In this document: piece after piece, positions 36,887 to 45,272 of the stretch | How the letters are laid out: each line of letters opens with the position of its first letter | Numbering within the stretch: the stretch's first letter is position 1 | Source of the DNA: Peribacillus kribbensis DSM 17871 | GTDB taxonomy: Bacteria > Bacillota > Bacilli > Bacillales > DSM-1321 | Assembly: GCF_000430765.1 (NCBI RefSeq) | Contig: NZ_AUMQ01000022.1 | Coordinates: 124,001-188,000, forward strand | Direction of reading: 5' to 3' | Length of the DNA stretch: 64,000 bases | Notes under the pieces: model-generated | Database searches by the model: none | Told to the model about the DNA's origin: nothing | What the model saw: the letters and a program-made list of their open reading frames with translations, nothing else | Made by a program: the position numbers and the translations under genes

Positions 36887-37050
36887 GGACCATTCCCCTG
36901 CAGATCGGATCATTAACAAAACGGCCAGGCCTTCAACATATACTTTGGATCATTAATAAGTGATTTTGGCTCATTTGTTGAATAAAACGGATCATAAAAG
37001 TGAAAAAGCGGATCATTTACTCAAAATTCCGGATTATAACCTACAGCCCC
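36887..37050. repeat. Phased 20-21 bp tandem array with GGATCATT core
   Basis: GGATCATT or GGATCATA occurs exactly at 36907, 36947, 36989 and 37010. Near matches are at 36887 (GGACCATT), 36968 (GGCTCATT) and 37031 (GGATTATA). Spacings are 20, 40, 21, 21, 21 and 21. The bases between are AT-rich and poorly conserved. It lies between the ptsI terminator and an orphan minus-strand terminator. Confidence 0.75.
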
Positions 37051-37129
37051 GTCTAATCCTACCCCAGCCTGTTCCATTTTGGCATACCCCCGCCTCTGGC
37101 CATAAGCTTCTCCGGAGCCAGTAAACCAC

Positions 37130-37167
37130 AAAAAAAGAGCCCGGAATGGGACATCCCGAACTCTTTT
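37130..37167 (-). terminator. Terminator of ptsHI
   Basis: Stem AAGAG-UU-CGG / CCG-GG-CUCUU on the minus strand (G-U pairs in the middle), then a seven-base T-run. Confidence 0.85.
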
Positions 37168-37170
37168 GTC

Positions 37171-38889
37171 TTATTTAGCTACCGCAGCCTGTACAGCTTG
37201 TACTACTTCATCAGCAGTGGACATGCTTAGAACCCGGTTTGCTAATTCTTCCATTTCAGGCTGTGATAAGTTCCTGATAAGAGAACGTGCTCTCAAGATA
37301 GAAGTTGCACTCATGGAGAACTCATCAAGGCCCAATCCAAGCAGAAGCGGGATTGCAGTTTCGTCGCCTGCCATCTCTCCGCACATTCCAGCCCACTTGC
37401 CTTCTTTGTGCGCAGCATCAATGACCATTTTAACCAGGCGCAGGATAGCTGGATTATATGGCTGATATAGATAGGAAACGCGTTCATTCATACGGTCAGC
37501 TGCCATTGTATACTGAATCAAGTCGTTTGTACCGATGCTGAAAAAGTCGACTTCTTTGGCAAAAGTGTCAGCCATGACAGCAGTGGATGGGATTTCCACC
37601 ATGATTCCAGTTTCAATTTTGCCAGCTACTTTAACGCCGCTTTCAATAAGAGACTGCTTTTCCTCTTCCAGGATGGCTTTAGCTTGTCTAAATTCATCAA
37701 GGGTTGCGATCATTGGAAACATGATTTTTAGATTTCCATAAGAACTTGCACGAAGCAGAGCACGAAGCTGAGTCCTGAAGATTCCCTGTTCTTCAAGGCA
37801 TAGCCGGATCGCACGGAATCCAAGGAACGGATTCATCTCTTTTGGAAGATCTAAGTATGGAAGTTCTTTATCTCCGCCGATGTCCAGGGTGCGGACAACT
37901 ACAGGTTTTCCTTCCATTCCCTCTAGGACTGCCTTATATGCTTCGAACTGCTCATCCTCAGTTGGGAGCTGGTCTCTGCCCATATATAAAAACTCGGTTC
38001 GGTAAAGGCCCACAGCTTCTCCGCCGTTGCTTTTTACGCTTTCCAAGTCACCAGGAGTCCCGATGTTTGCAGCTAATTCGACATGATGGCCGTCAGCAGA
38101 AACTGTTTTTTCATTAACCAGCTTTGCCCACTCGGCTTTCTGTTTTTCATAGTCTGCATGCATTTGCTCATACTTTGTTACAAGTTCAGGGGTTGGATTG
38201 ATATGCACCTCGCCATTTAATCCATCTACGATGACAAGATCTCCATTTTGAATAGAAGCTGTTGCTTCTTTCGTACCGACAACTGCAGGGATTTCAAGAG
38301 AACGGGCCATGATGGCAGAGTGGGAGGTTCTTCCTCCGATATTGGTTGTAAACCCTTTAACATATGTACGGTTTAATTGAGCCGTATCGGATGGAGTTAA
38401 ATCTTCAGCAATGATAATGACCTCTTCGGAGATCATGCTTGGATTCGGTATCTGAACTCCCAATAAGTGTGCAAGCACACGCTTGGTTACGTCGCGGATA
38501 TCAGCTGCACGTTCTTTCATATATTCGTTGTCCATTTGCTCGAACATCATAATGAACATGTCAGCAGTTTCTTTTAATGCGAACTCTGCATTTACTTGTT
38601 CATTCTTGATTTTATCTTCAATAGGTGAAATTAATTCAGGGTCACTCAGCACAAGAAGATGGGCATCGAAAATCGCTGCCTTGTCTGGACCGAGGTCTTT
38701 GTCAGCTTTATCACGGATGGCCTGTAATTCCTCTTTCGACACTTTCAGAGCTTCCTGGAAACGTGCTGTTTCTTCGGAAGTGTTGTCTGCCGTCTGTTTT
38801 TCAACCTTTAGATCGGGTTCAATCAGACGGTATGCTTTAGCGATAGCAATACCGTTTGATGCGGCAATCCCCTTTAGCATGGTTGACAT
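37171..38889 (-). CDS. ptsI: Phosphotransferase system enzyme I
   Basis: PEP-dependent kinase that phosphorylates HPr at the head of the sugar PTS. 572 residues: HPr-binding and swivelling domain at about 1-250 with the phospho-His in [13 protein letters not shown] near 190, then the PEP-binding TIM barrel with [14 protein letters not shown] and the Cys in GMCGEMAGD near 502. Its ATG overlaps the ptsH stop by one base (TAATG), so translation is coupled. No ptsG lies upstream in the window, unlike the ptsGHI arrangement of B. subtilis. Confidence 0.97.
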   Translation of the reverse strand: MSTMLKGIAASNGIAIAKAYRLIEPDLKVEKQTADNTSEETARFQEALKVSKEELQAIRDKADKDLGPDKAAIFDAHLLVLSDPELISPIEDKIKNEQVNAEFALKETADMFIMMFEQMDNEYMKERAADIRDVTKRVLAHLLGVQIPNPSMISEEVIIIAEDLTPSDTAQLNRTYVKGFTTNIGGRTSHSAIMARSLEIPAVVGTKEATASIQNGDLVIVDGLNGEVHINPTPELVTKYEQMHADYEKQKAEWAKLVNEKTVSADGHHVELAANIGTPGDLESVKSNGGEAVGLYRTEFLYMGRDQLPTEDEQFEAYKAVLEGMEGKPVVVRTLDIGGDKELPYLDLPKEMNPFLGFRAIRLCLEEQGIFRTQLRALLRASSYGNLKIMFPMIATLDEFRQAKAILEEEKQSLIESGVKVAGKIETGIMVEIPSTAVMADTFAKEVDFFSIGTNDLIQYTMAADRMNERVSYLYQPYNPAILRLVKMVIDAAHKEGKWAGMCGEMAGDETAIPLLLGLGLDEFSMSATSILRARSLIRNLSQPEMEELANRVLSMSTADEVVQAVQAAVAK

Positions 38890-39155
38890 TACTCAGCCAG
38901 GCCTTCTCTTTTTAAAGTTTCTTCAAGGGTATTTAAAGCATCCTGCTCATCGCTGCCTTCAGCCGTGATTTTAATTTCTGCACCTTGTCCGATTCCTAGA
39001 GACATTACACCCATGATTGATTTAAGGTTTACGGTTCTTCCTTTATACTCAAGGTTGATTTCTGAATCGAATTTGCCAGCTGCCTGAACCAATAATGTTG
39101 CTGGACGTGCATGAATACCAGTTTCCGCTGTAACTGTAAATGTTTTTTCTGCCAT
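38889..39155 (-). CDS. ptsH: Phosphocarrier protein HPr
   Basis: 88 residues. His-15 in [10 protein letters not shown] receives phosphate from enzyme I. Ser-46 in [10 protein letters not shown] is the HPr-kinase site, which makes HPr a CcpA co-repressor in Firmicutes. The ATG at 39155 follows AAAAGGAG; fifteen upstream codons that stay open are not used. First gene of ptsHI. Confidence 0.97.
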   Translation of the reverse strand: MAEKTFTVTAETGIHARPATLLVQAAGKFDSEINLEYKGRTVNLKSIMGVMSLGIGQGAEIKITAEGSDEQDALNTLEETLKREGLAE

Positions 39156-39560
39156 TTGATAACGACTCCTTTTAAATAATAGTAAGAATAGGATATGCAA
39201 CTATCTTCAGGTAACGGCCAAAAAGCTTTACTTCTAGATGTTTCCCTTTTTGATCAAATCTATGTTGATCATTTTTATCCTATATGGAAAAAATTATTGT
39301 TCGTTGCAAAACCTGCTTCTTTAGCATTTTAAAGGAGAAAAACTCTCCTTTCCCTAAAGAATAGCACTTTGGAGATATAGTGACAATCTTAATGATTCAT
39401 TTTATAATTTTTTTAACATTCTAAAACTTTGTGCTTTAAAAGGAACGGAATGACCCCTCTGAAATGAAAGCGATTCCTTTCGGATTAACCATAAAAATAT
39501 GTTGAAATTCCCTTATATATCTAGTAAATAATAAGAATAAAGAGTTTATGGAGGAAACAC
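39156..39560. other. Divergent promoter region of ptsH and the PilZ gene
   Basis: About 400 bp without a gene. A small inverted repeat, AAAGGAGA / TCTCCTTT, lies at 39331-39350 about 175 bp upstream of ptsH. No catabolite (cre) box with full consensus was found by eye. Confidence 0.4.
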
Positions 39561-39926
39561 ATGATATACAAAAGAGAGGAATCCTTCCGGTTTTCATTAA
39601 AGGTCCCTGTGACAGGTGAATTCGCCATTATTTCCCGCAAAGGAGCGGCCCATCAGGATAAATACGGCGCCCTTGAAATCCTTGATATAAGTCCCAATGG
39701 ATTAAAGTTCAGTTCAACTCTTAATCTGCCATTAGATGAAAATATCCAGATCCTGGTCCATTTCACTCTGAACTCTACCCTGCTGGAACTCCCGGGTTCC
39801 ATCGTCTGGAAAAAGATTCATCTCGGAAGATGGCATTACGGTTTTATGGTACAAGGGCCTGAATCATTGAAAGAAAAAATCAGGCAGCAGATCATTTCTG
39901 AACTGAAGCTTTATATTAAAAAGTAA
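39561..39926 (+). CDS. Single-domain PilZ protein (putative c-di-GMP receptor)
   Basis: 121 residues, nearly all one PilZ beta-barrel. The c-di-GMP signature is present in both halves: arginines in MIYKREESFRF at the N-terminus, and the D-x-S-x-x-G turn as DISPNGLKF near residue 42. It lacks the YcgR N-terminal domain of B. subtilis YpfA/MotI, so its output is unclear. GGAGG precedes the ATG. Two other c-di-GMP genes occur at 19 and 24 kb. Confidence 0.85.
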   Translation: MIYKREESFRFSLKVPVTGEFAIISRKGAAHQDKYGALEILDISPNGLKFSSTLNLPLDENIQILVHFTLNSTLLELPGSIVWKKIHLGRWHYGFMVQGPESLKEKIRQQIISELKLYIKK

Positions 39927-40000
39927 GAGTTACGTAATCTTTGCTCCTGCAGATCCGGCTTTTTACAGAACATGCCGGAGTTAATAGTCGATTTACCCTG

Positions 40001-40026
40001 AAGGCTTTAGGTATAAGCCTTTTTTT
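40001..40026 (+). terminator. Terminator of the PilZ gene
   Basis: Stem AAGGCTT / AAGCCTT followed by TTTTT. Confidence 0.8.
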
Positions 40027-40762
40027 AATGCTCGTAAATCATTTTTCTCGTCATACCGCCATCCACCACGATATTTTCTGCATTAACAAAATCATTCTCA
40101 GGATCGCATAAGTAGAAGCATGCTTTTGCAATATCGTCTGGTCTTCCCACCCTGTTTGAGAAATGCTGTTCATGGTCAACCTGCCTTAAATCGTCATAAT
40201 CCCCTGTTTCAATCCAGCCCGGGCTGATTGAATTGACGTTGATCCCAAGAGGCGCAAAACTTGCTGCCATTGCATGGGTGAGTGCCGCAATACCGCCCTT
40301 AGATGCCGCATAAGCCTCAGAGTCTGGTTCTGACATAAATGCTCTAGTAGATGTGATATTGACGATTTTCCCTCCCCGCCCCATTATTTTAGCGGCTTCC
40401 TTGGAAGCAATGAACATACTCCTGAGATTAATATTAAGGATATTGTCCCATTCAGCAACAGAAAGTTCAAAAATTGGCTTAAAGCTTGATACACCTGCAT
40501 TATTGATCAATACATCCAAAGAGCCAAAGAGTTCCTTAGCAGTCTTCAGCATATGAATGATTTCAGACTCATTCCGGACGTCTGTTTGTACGAACCTTGC
40601 CCTTCCGCCTTCCTCCGTAATGATTCTTTCTGTTTCTTTACCTGTTTCGTTTATTTCTGCTATAACCACATTTGCGCCGTTTTTTCCAAAGGCACGGGCA
40701 ACTTCTTTGCCAATTCCACTTCCGGCTCCGGTTACAACCACAGTTTTTCCGCTGAATTTCAT
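40025..40762 (-). CDS. Short-chain dehydrogenase/reductase
   Basis: 245-residue classical SDR. The cofactor motif is TGAGSGIG, with NNAGVSSF in the middle, and the catalytic Ser-Tyr-Lys are in NITSTRAF and YAASKGG (Tyr near 148). The substrate-binding loop and the closing VDGGMTRK are standard. Closest in style to 3-oxoacyl-ACP reductase or glucose-dehydrogenase-like SDRs; no specific substrate can be named. Stands alone, convergent with the PilZ gene and sharing its terminator region. Confidence 0.88.
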   Translation of the reverse strand: MKFSGKTVVVTGAGSGIGKEVARAFGKNGANVVIAEINETGKETERIITEEGGRARFVQTDVRNESEIIHMLKTAKELFGSLDVLINNAGVSSFKPIFELSVAEWDNILNINLRSMFIASKEAAKIMGRGGKIVNITSTRAFMSEPDSEAYAASKGGIAALTHAMAASFAPLGINVNSISPGWIETGDYDDLRQVDHEQHFSNRVGRPDDIAKACFYLCDPENDFVNAENIVVDGGMTRKMIYEH

Positions 40763-41067
40763 TACTGCTTCCCCCTGTTATCTTTATCAATGTGCCTGCG
40801 ATATTAATTATTTCCTTAATAGATGGTTTACTAACCTATTTTTAACTCATTGTTAATTTTTCTGAATTTTCAACAAAATAAAAGAAACTTGTCTTTTATG
40901 CAAATTCCTCTTAAATATTATACTTTTCAAGCAGTCTTTCCATATTATATTGCTTTTTTTAGAGACGAAAACCTGTTTTCTTCACTTCGTATTCCATTTT
41001 CTCTTTTTATATCCTGAAAGCAGCCGGTAAATCTGTGTAAGCATGCTTATAGAAATGGGAAAGCCTA
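40763..41067. other. AT-rich intergenic region upstream of the sigma-like gene
   Basis: About 300 bp without a gene or a clear promoter. Long A/T runs only. Confidence 0.4.
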
Positions 41068-41589
41068 ATGGACAATTTCGAAGAAATCACTGAAAGATAT
41101 ACTCCTATGATTTACAGCATCATCCGCTCACTCCATATTTATAAGGATCAGGATGAATATTATCAAATAGGATTAATAGCATTATGGGAAGCTGAACAAA
41201 ATTTTACCAATTCAAAAGGCGCCTACACTTCCTATGCCTATTCTACGGTAAAAGGCAAAATATTAAACTATCTTAAAACACAGAGCAGATGGGACAGCCA
41301 CCTGCTTATCGAATCCAATGATACGGCTGACCGATTGTCAGACGCAGTGTTTGATCTCTATTTTCCCCACGAAGAAATTAAGGAAAGTTTAAGCGTTCTG
41401 ACGGATAATCAAAAAAAGTGGGCTGTTGGCTGTCTTTTCGAAGGCAGGAGAATAGAAGATGTCGCCCAGTACTATCAGGTTTCAAAGGAAGTTATAAAAT
41501 CCTGGAGAAAGGGCGCTATCCAAAAATGGAGGTATTATTACAACAAAAAAAAGAAGCATCAGCTTCTTGGTTCATCCAAATATTTATAA
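41068..41589 (+). CDS. Sigma-70-family factor (orphan, small)
   Basis: 173 residues. Region 2 at about 10-75 includes DEYYQIGLIALWEAEQNF and the DNA-melting-like FTNSKGAYTSYAYSTVKGKI. A region-4-like helix-turn-helix at about 120-160 includes RIEDVAQYYQVSKEVIKSWRKG. There is no region 1 or 3, and no anti-sigma gene is adjacent. It resembles the small Xpf/YvrI-type sigma proteins more than classical ECF factors. The ribosome site is weak. Its 3' end overlaps the convergent small gene by 31 bases. Confidence 0.8.
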   Translation: MDNFEEITERYTPMIYSIIRSLHIYKDQDEYYQIGLIALWEAEQNFTNSKGAYTSYAYSTVKGKILNYLKTQSRWDSHLLIESNDTADRLSDAVFDLYFPHEEIKESLSVLTDNQKKWAVGCLFEGRRIEDVAQYYQVSKEVIKSWRKGAIQKWRYYYNKKKKHQLLGSSKYL

Positions 41590-41753
41590 ATAACCTCACC
41601 ATTTTGGCGGGCAATCCCCCTGAAATGTTTAAAGTCCGGCCGTTTTACAAGGCAGGCGCGGAAGATTAAAAAGGTTTCTTTGGTTACCAGCACTTCATCC
41701 ATTCCTTTTGAAGCCAGGTTATCCAATAATTCTTCTGCCATTTGCTTATCCAT
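41559..41753 (-). CDS. Hypothetical 64-residue protein
   Basis: Starts MDKQMAEELLDNLASKGMDE, with AAAGGAG seven bases before the ATG, so it is probably expressed. The core (VLVTKETFLIFRACLVKRPDF) looks like a compact alpha/beta fold, with basic residues in the second half. No family is recognised. The last ten codons overlap, antisense, the end of the sigma-like gene. Confidence 0.65.
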   Translation of the reverse strand: MDKQMAEELLDNLASKGMDEVLVTKETFLIFRACLVKRPDFKHFRGIARQNGEVIYKYLDEPRS

Positions 41754-41881
41754 ACGTATTCTCCTTTATATATCCTGCTACCATTGTAACATGGCATTCT
41801 TTATTTAAAAGCATTAAAAAAAAGACTGGGAAAATAAAAAGTAAACCGCTTTCTTTTTCTACTATTCTTTTAAAAACAGAG

Positions 41882-41890
41882 TGGTATAAT
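41882..41890 (+). promoter_or_regulatory. Extended -10 element upstream of ykvS
   Basis: TGGTATAAT fits an extended -10 (TGn TATAAT). No good -35 is present 17 bp upstream. It would leave a leader of about 110 nt before ykvS. Confidence 0.4.
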
Positions 41891-42004
41891 AGATAGTAAT
41901 TTAAATTGACTAAATAATAAAAACCCTTTACGATTTTCCAAATTTATTGCAAAATATTTATAAATTGTAAAAGAATATCCATTAAGGCAGAAGGTTGTGA
42001 TCAA

Positions 42005-42196
42005 ATGAAAAGAGCAGAAGTTGGCAATGTTATTGAATTTCGCGATGGATTACAGGGCATTGTGGAAAAGGTGAATGAAAATTCCGTAATTGTAGATCTT
42101 ACCTTTATGGATAATTACCGTGAACTCGAGCTTGAGCAGAAAACGGTGGTCAACCACAAAAACTATAAAATCATCAAAGTCACTGAAAAAGCATAA
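42005..42196 (+). CDS. ykvS: YkvS-family (DUF2187) protein
   Basis: 63 residues, SH3/KOW-like small beta barrel: MKRAEVGNVIEFRDGLQGIV, then ENSVIVDLTFMDNY and VVNHKNYKI, the hallmark of DUF2187. Function unknown. AGAAGG precedes the ATG. It ends at a strong terminator. In B. subtilis ykvS is in the same ykv neighbourhood as ykvI and kinD, which are close by here too. Confidence 0.9.
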   Translation: MKRAEVGNVIEFRDGLQGIVEKVNENSVIVDLTFMDNYRELELEQKTVVNHKNYKIIKVTEKA

Positions 42197-42225
42197 ACTT
42201 TTATCTTGCAGCTCAGTCTGATTAA

Positions 42226-42268
42226 ACAAAGGGCTTGGAATGGTTTCATTCCAAGCCCTTTGTTGTTT
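42226..42268 (+). terminator. Terminator of ykvS
   Basis: Perfect 17-bp stem ACAAAGGGCTTGGAATG and its complement with a four-base loop, then TGTTGTTT. Confidence 0.88.
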
Positions 42269-42269
42269 G

Positions 42270-42773
42270 CTATTATTTTCTTATTCATACGGGGATGCGC
42301 CCGAGTTCCGTTCCAGGCGCTTCGCTCGGGCAGGTTCATAAAATAATTTTTATTCAATCTATACAAGAGGAAACCATGCAGCGGCAGGTAATACCCAAGG
42401 ACATTTATTTGAATTCAAGTACTTCATTTCATAACTTTACACTGGAAAACGGCTGACATCTTTAAGAATTGAACTGTTAATCTAATTCCTTACTATCAAC
42501 CATTTATTTGCCCCTAAAAATCCCACGCTAAGTCGGATTTTGGTAAAATTTATCGATTTTTCCATTCTCCCCTTTTATATTTATGTATTTCTCTTATAAT
42601 ATAGGTAAGACTTCTGTTTGTGATTCCTTCTAAAAAACAAGAAATTTCGCAAAAAAGTCTTTTACTCGTAACTAATCGCCTTTGGATTCCGTCTATACAA
42701 AAGACAACAAAAATTGCTGCCTGAAAACCCTAGAACAAAAGCGCATCTCAGGTGAGCATATTAAGGGGGTTAC
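42270..42773. other. Intergenic region with a repeat fragment
   Basis: About 500 bp, no gene. Positions 42297-42340 hold a short, self-complementary remnant of the GC-rich repeat at 31.4 kb: GCGCCCGAG, then GTTCCAGGCGCTTCG, then CTCGGGC. The rest is AT-rich and should include the promoter of the lipoprotein gene. Confidence 0.45.
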
Positions 42774-43463
42774 ATGATGATTAAGTATAGCAAATTATTA
42801 ATTGGGACCGGTCTGCTCTGTATCGGACTCGCAGGCTGCGGGACTTCAAATGATGCTGGGAAGAAACCGGAGAAAAAAGCGGAGCAAACGTCGGCACAGC
42901 CTTCAGGTAAAACGGAACAAGCGTCCGGCAGTGCTGGTTCCCAGTCGGACGGGAAAACGGCTGATAATAGCTCAGCTGAACAAAGCGGAGTAAGAGTCAT
43001 GGAACAAAATCTTACTTTTCAGCTGAATGGAGCATCCAAAACTGAAACAGCTTTTCTTAAAAAGAGTGATAATCAAAGCTATTCGTTGTATATACTTCCC
43101 GAATTCGAATTAACATCAGAGGAACCCGGTAAGGATAATATCTTCCTAAAAAGTGATGACAGTGTCTTCATGAGGGTTGAAATTCTGTCTGATAGTGCAG
43201 ACCTCACTACGGAGGAAGAAATGATCAAAGCCCAGCTTGGAGCCGTTTCAAAGGATATCTCCACTCCAACGCTAGGGAAGCTTCCATTTAAAAATGCAGC
43301 AGCATTCGAAGCAGCCAATAACACTGATGTGGTAACCAGTATTCTGGTCAAAGATGATAAGACACCATTTAAAGTGACCATGTTTACCAAAAAAGGAGCC
43401 GATTATCGCTCTGCTTTCATTCAGATGGCCAATACCGTTCTGGTCAGCCCTGAAAAAAAATAA
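42774..43463 (+). CDS. Lipoprotein of unknown function
   Basis: 229 residues. The signal peptide ends in the lipobox IGLAGC (Cys near residue 22). A Ser/Gln/Lys-rich linker (about 24-75) and a globular domain (about 78-225) follow. GGGGG precedes the ATG. It faces ykvI and shares a terminator with it. The globular part is not assigned to a family with confidence; an extracytoplasmic sensing or binding role is possible. Confidence 0.7.
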   Translation: MMIKYSKLLIGTGLLCIGLAGCGTSNDAGKKPEKKAEQTSAQPSGKTEQASGSAGSQSDGKTADNSSAEQSGVRVMEQNLTFQLNGASKTETAFLKKSDNQSYSLYILPEFELTSEEPGKDNIFLKSDDSVFMRVEILSDSADLTTEEEMIKAQLGAVSKDISTPTLGKLPFKNAAAFEAANNTDVVTSILVKDDKTPFKVTMFTKKGADYRSAFIQMANTVLVSPEKK

Positions 43464-43469
43464 CTTTGT

Positions 43470-43499
43470 ACGTTCAGGTATTTACCTGAACGTTTTTTT
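43470..43499 (+). terminator. Terminator of the lipoprotein gene, inside the ykvI 3' end
   Basis: Stem ACGTTCAGGT / ACCTGAACGT with an ATTT loop and seven T. Its right arm is the last four codons and stop of ykvI on the other strand. Confidence 0.88.
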
Positions 43500-44537
43500 C
43501 ATTATTTTTTTTTCACGAATCCATAACAGGACCAGAAAGGCCAGGCTTATTTTTCCAAACAGCGGATACAGATATGAGAGGAGACTGCCATAATCAATCA
43601 GACTCAAAATATACGCGGATAAAAATAATAAAAGAAAGATCAGCAGCGGACGAAGTTTAAGATAAGATTTCAGCTGCCGTTCTAAGCCAAACATATTGCC
43701 AATCACAGAAGTGAAGATTTCTCCATATAAAACAAAAATATAAATCCAGTAAAAATGCTCAGCAAATCTTTTCATAATTTCAGCGGTGGGAATTTCATAC
43801 ATCCCTATTTGAGGAAGGCTGATCAGAGATAGGTGGCTCGTAATAAGGATGAGGGTCAGAAAAACGCCGCCGAGTATAGCACCAGCCTTGATCGTTTTTT
43901 CATCTCCAATATCACTGGCAACCGGAACAAGTACAGCCTGGGATAAGGCCAGATTGAAAGCTGTGTACAAAAATGGTGAAATAGCCGGCTCCCACCAATT
44001 AGTCAAGGGAGGACTATTAAATATAACAGCAGCTGCCTCTCCTCCTTTTAAAGACATTAGGCACATCATGATGCTGAAAAAAATCATGATGGGCACCACA
44101 AATACATTCACGGCAAACAGCCCTTTAATTCCTCCAAGCAGCACTGCCAGAGCCAGCGCCATGGTGATCAGCACTCCAGCTGCTTTTGGCATCCCCAGCT
44201 GCTCTTCAAATACAGCTCCTGCTCCAGAGAACATGACAGAAGTCACCCCAAGGAGCATGAAAAAAAAGAGGATATTCAATATGTGGCCAGCCTTTTTTCC
44301 AAAGATAAATATATTAAATTCTTCATATGACCTGACTCCTGATTTCAGTGCCATTGTCATCAGCTTAGTCCCGGTAAATATAAAGAGAATGCCTGCTGTC
44401 AGGATACTCAATAACCCTATAAATCCATATTTGGTGAAAAATTCATAAATTTCCCGGCCGGTAGCAAATCCCGCTCCTACAACCGTCCCAATATATACTG
44501 CAGAAATTTGAATAGCACCGGACCATTTTACACGCAT
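43482..44537 (-). CDS. ykvI: YkvI-family membrane protein
   Basis: 351-residue integral membrane protein with about ten hydrophobic helices and an N-terminal GTVVGAGFATGREIYEFF motif. That motif resembles the unwound first helix of the amino-acid/polyamine/organocation transporter superfamily. The family is annotated YkvI; the substrate is unknown. The start at 44537 has GGGGGTG five bases upstream; six earlier codons are not needed. Divergent from a kinase remnant. Confidence 0.86.
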   Translation of the reverse strand: MRVKWSGAIQISAVYIGTVVGAGFATGREIYEFFTKYGFIGLLSILTAGILFIFTGTKLMTMALKSGVRSYEEFNIFIFGKKAGHILNILFFFMLLGVTSVMFSGAGAVFEEQLGMPKAAGVLITMALALAVLLGGIKGLFAVNVFVVPIMIFFSIMMCLMSLKGGEAAAVIFNSPPLTNWWEPAISPFLYTAFNLALSQAVLVPVASDIGDEKTIKAGAILGGVFLTLILITSHLSLISLPQIGMYEIPTAEIMKRFAEHFYWIYIFVLYGEIFTSVIGNMFGLERQLKSYLKLRPLLIFLLLFLSAYILSLIDYGSLLSYLYPLFGKISLAFLVLLWIREKKIMKKTFR

Positions 44538-44566
44538 TGCTTCACCCCCTCTCATATATCTATGAT

Positions 44567-45190
44567 AGGAGGAAGCTATTTAGACAGGCTATCTTTGCAT
44601 CATTCCAAATTCAAATGCTTAGTGAACAGGACAAGGAACATACGCACTATTTTTCAATTATCAATTCAGAAATCATCAGAATGAATTCCATTATTCAGGA
44701 GTTTTTGATCCTTTCCAAACCGCATGAAGCAAATTTGAAGATTCATAATATCAGAGGATTGGCGCATGAAGTAATCCTCTTGTTCCAGTCAGAGGCACAC
44801 TACAGAAATGTGGACATTAAGTATTCTTATGATGAGGATTTACTGCCCGTCATGTGTGAAGGAAATGCCTTAAAACAGGTTTTTATTAACCTTATGAAGA
44901 ACAGCCTTGAAGCCATGCCGGCTGGAGGTCAAATACGTTTTCATATCAACAATGGGAATGGAAAGGTGGTGATTGCCATCGAGGATGATGGCATGGGAAT
45001 GCCGGAGCATATTCTTAAAGATGCTGGCAAACCGTTCTTCACTACCAAAGATGACGGAACAGGACTCGGGCTTATGATTTCTGAACGCATTATTCACCAG
45101 CATAAAGGAGCATTATCCATAACCAGTCATGTGAATTCCGGGACCCGCATAGAAATTACCCTTCCGGCAGCTCATATGGAATCGGTATAG
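44567..45190 (+). pseudogene. Remnant of a KinD-like sporulation histidine kinase
   Basis: Only the C-terminal part of a histidine kinase remains. An HisKA-like helix (EQDKEHTHYFSIINSEI, then IIQEFLILSKP) leads into a full HATPase domain with N-box NLMKNSLEAMP, G1 EDDGMGMP, F-box FFTTK and G2 GTGLGL. The phospho-accepting His box and all sensor domains are missing. Upstream is an intact AGGAGG at 44567 with no start codon at the right distance, as if an internal deletion joined the old ribosome site to the middle of the gene. Neighbours ykvI and mhqR support a kinD origin. Confidence 0.75.
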
Positions 45191-45229
45191 AGTGATCAGC
45201 CCGCGAATATGACTGATAATATCATAGAA

Positions 45230-45262
45230 AAAGAGAGAGCTGGGATTCAGCTCTCTCTTTAT
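45230..45262. terminator. Bidirectional terminator after the kinase remnant and pepF-like gene
   Basis: Thirteen-bp stem AAAGAGAGAGCTG / CAGCTCTCTCTTT. Confidence 0.85.
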
Positions 45263-45272
45263 TCGTGCTCTA

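Noticed and set aside
36887-37050. CRISPR-like array
   Set aside because: Core repeat is only eight bases with a 20-21 bp period; there are no 25-40 bp direct repeats, unique spacers or cas genes.
39331-39350. Inverted repeat AAAGGAGA / TCTCCTTT upstream of ptsH as a PTS antiterminator site
   Set aside because: Too short and lacking the RAT consensus and an overlapping terminator. No antiterminator gene is near.
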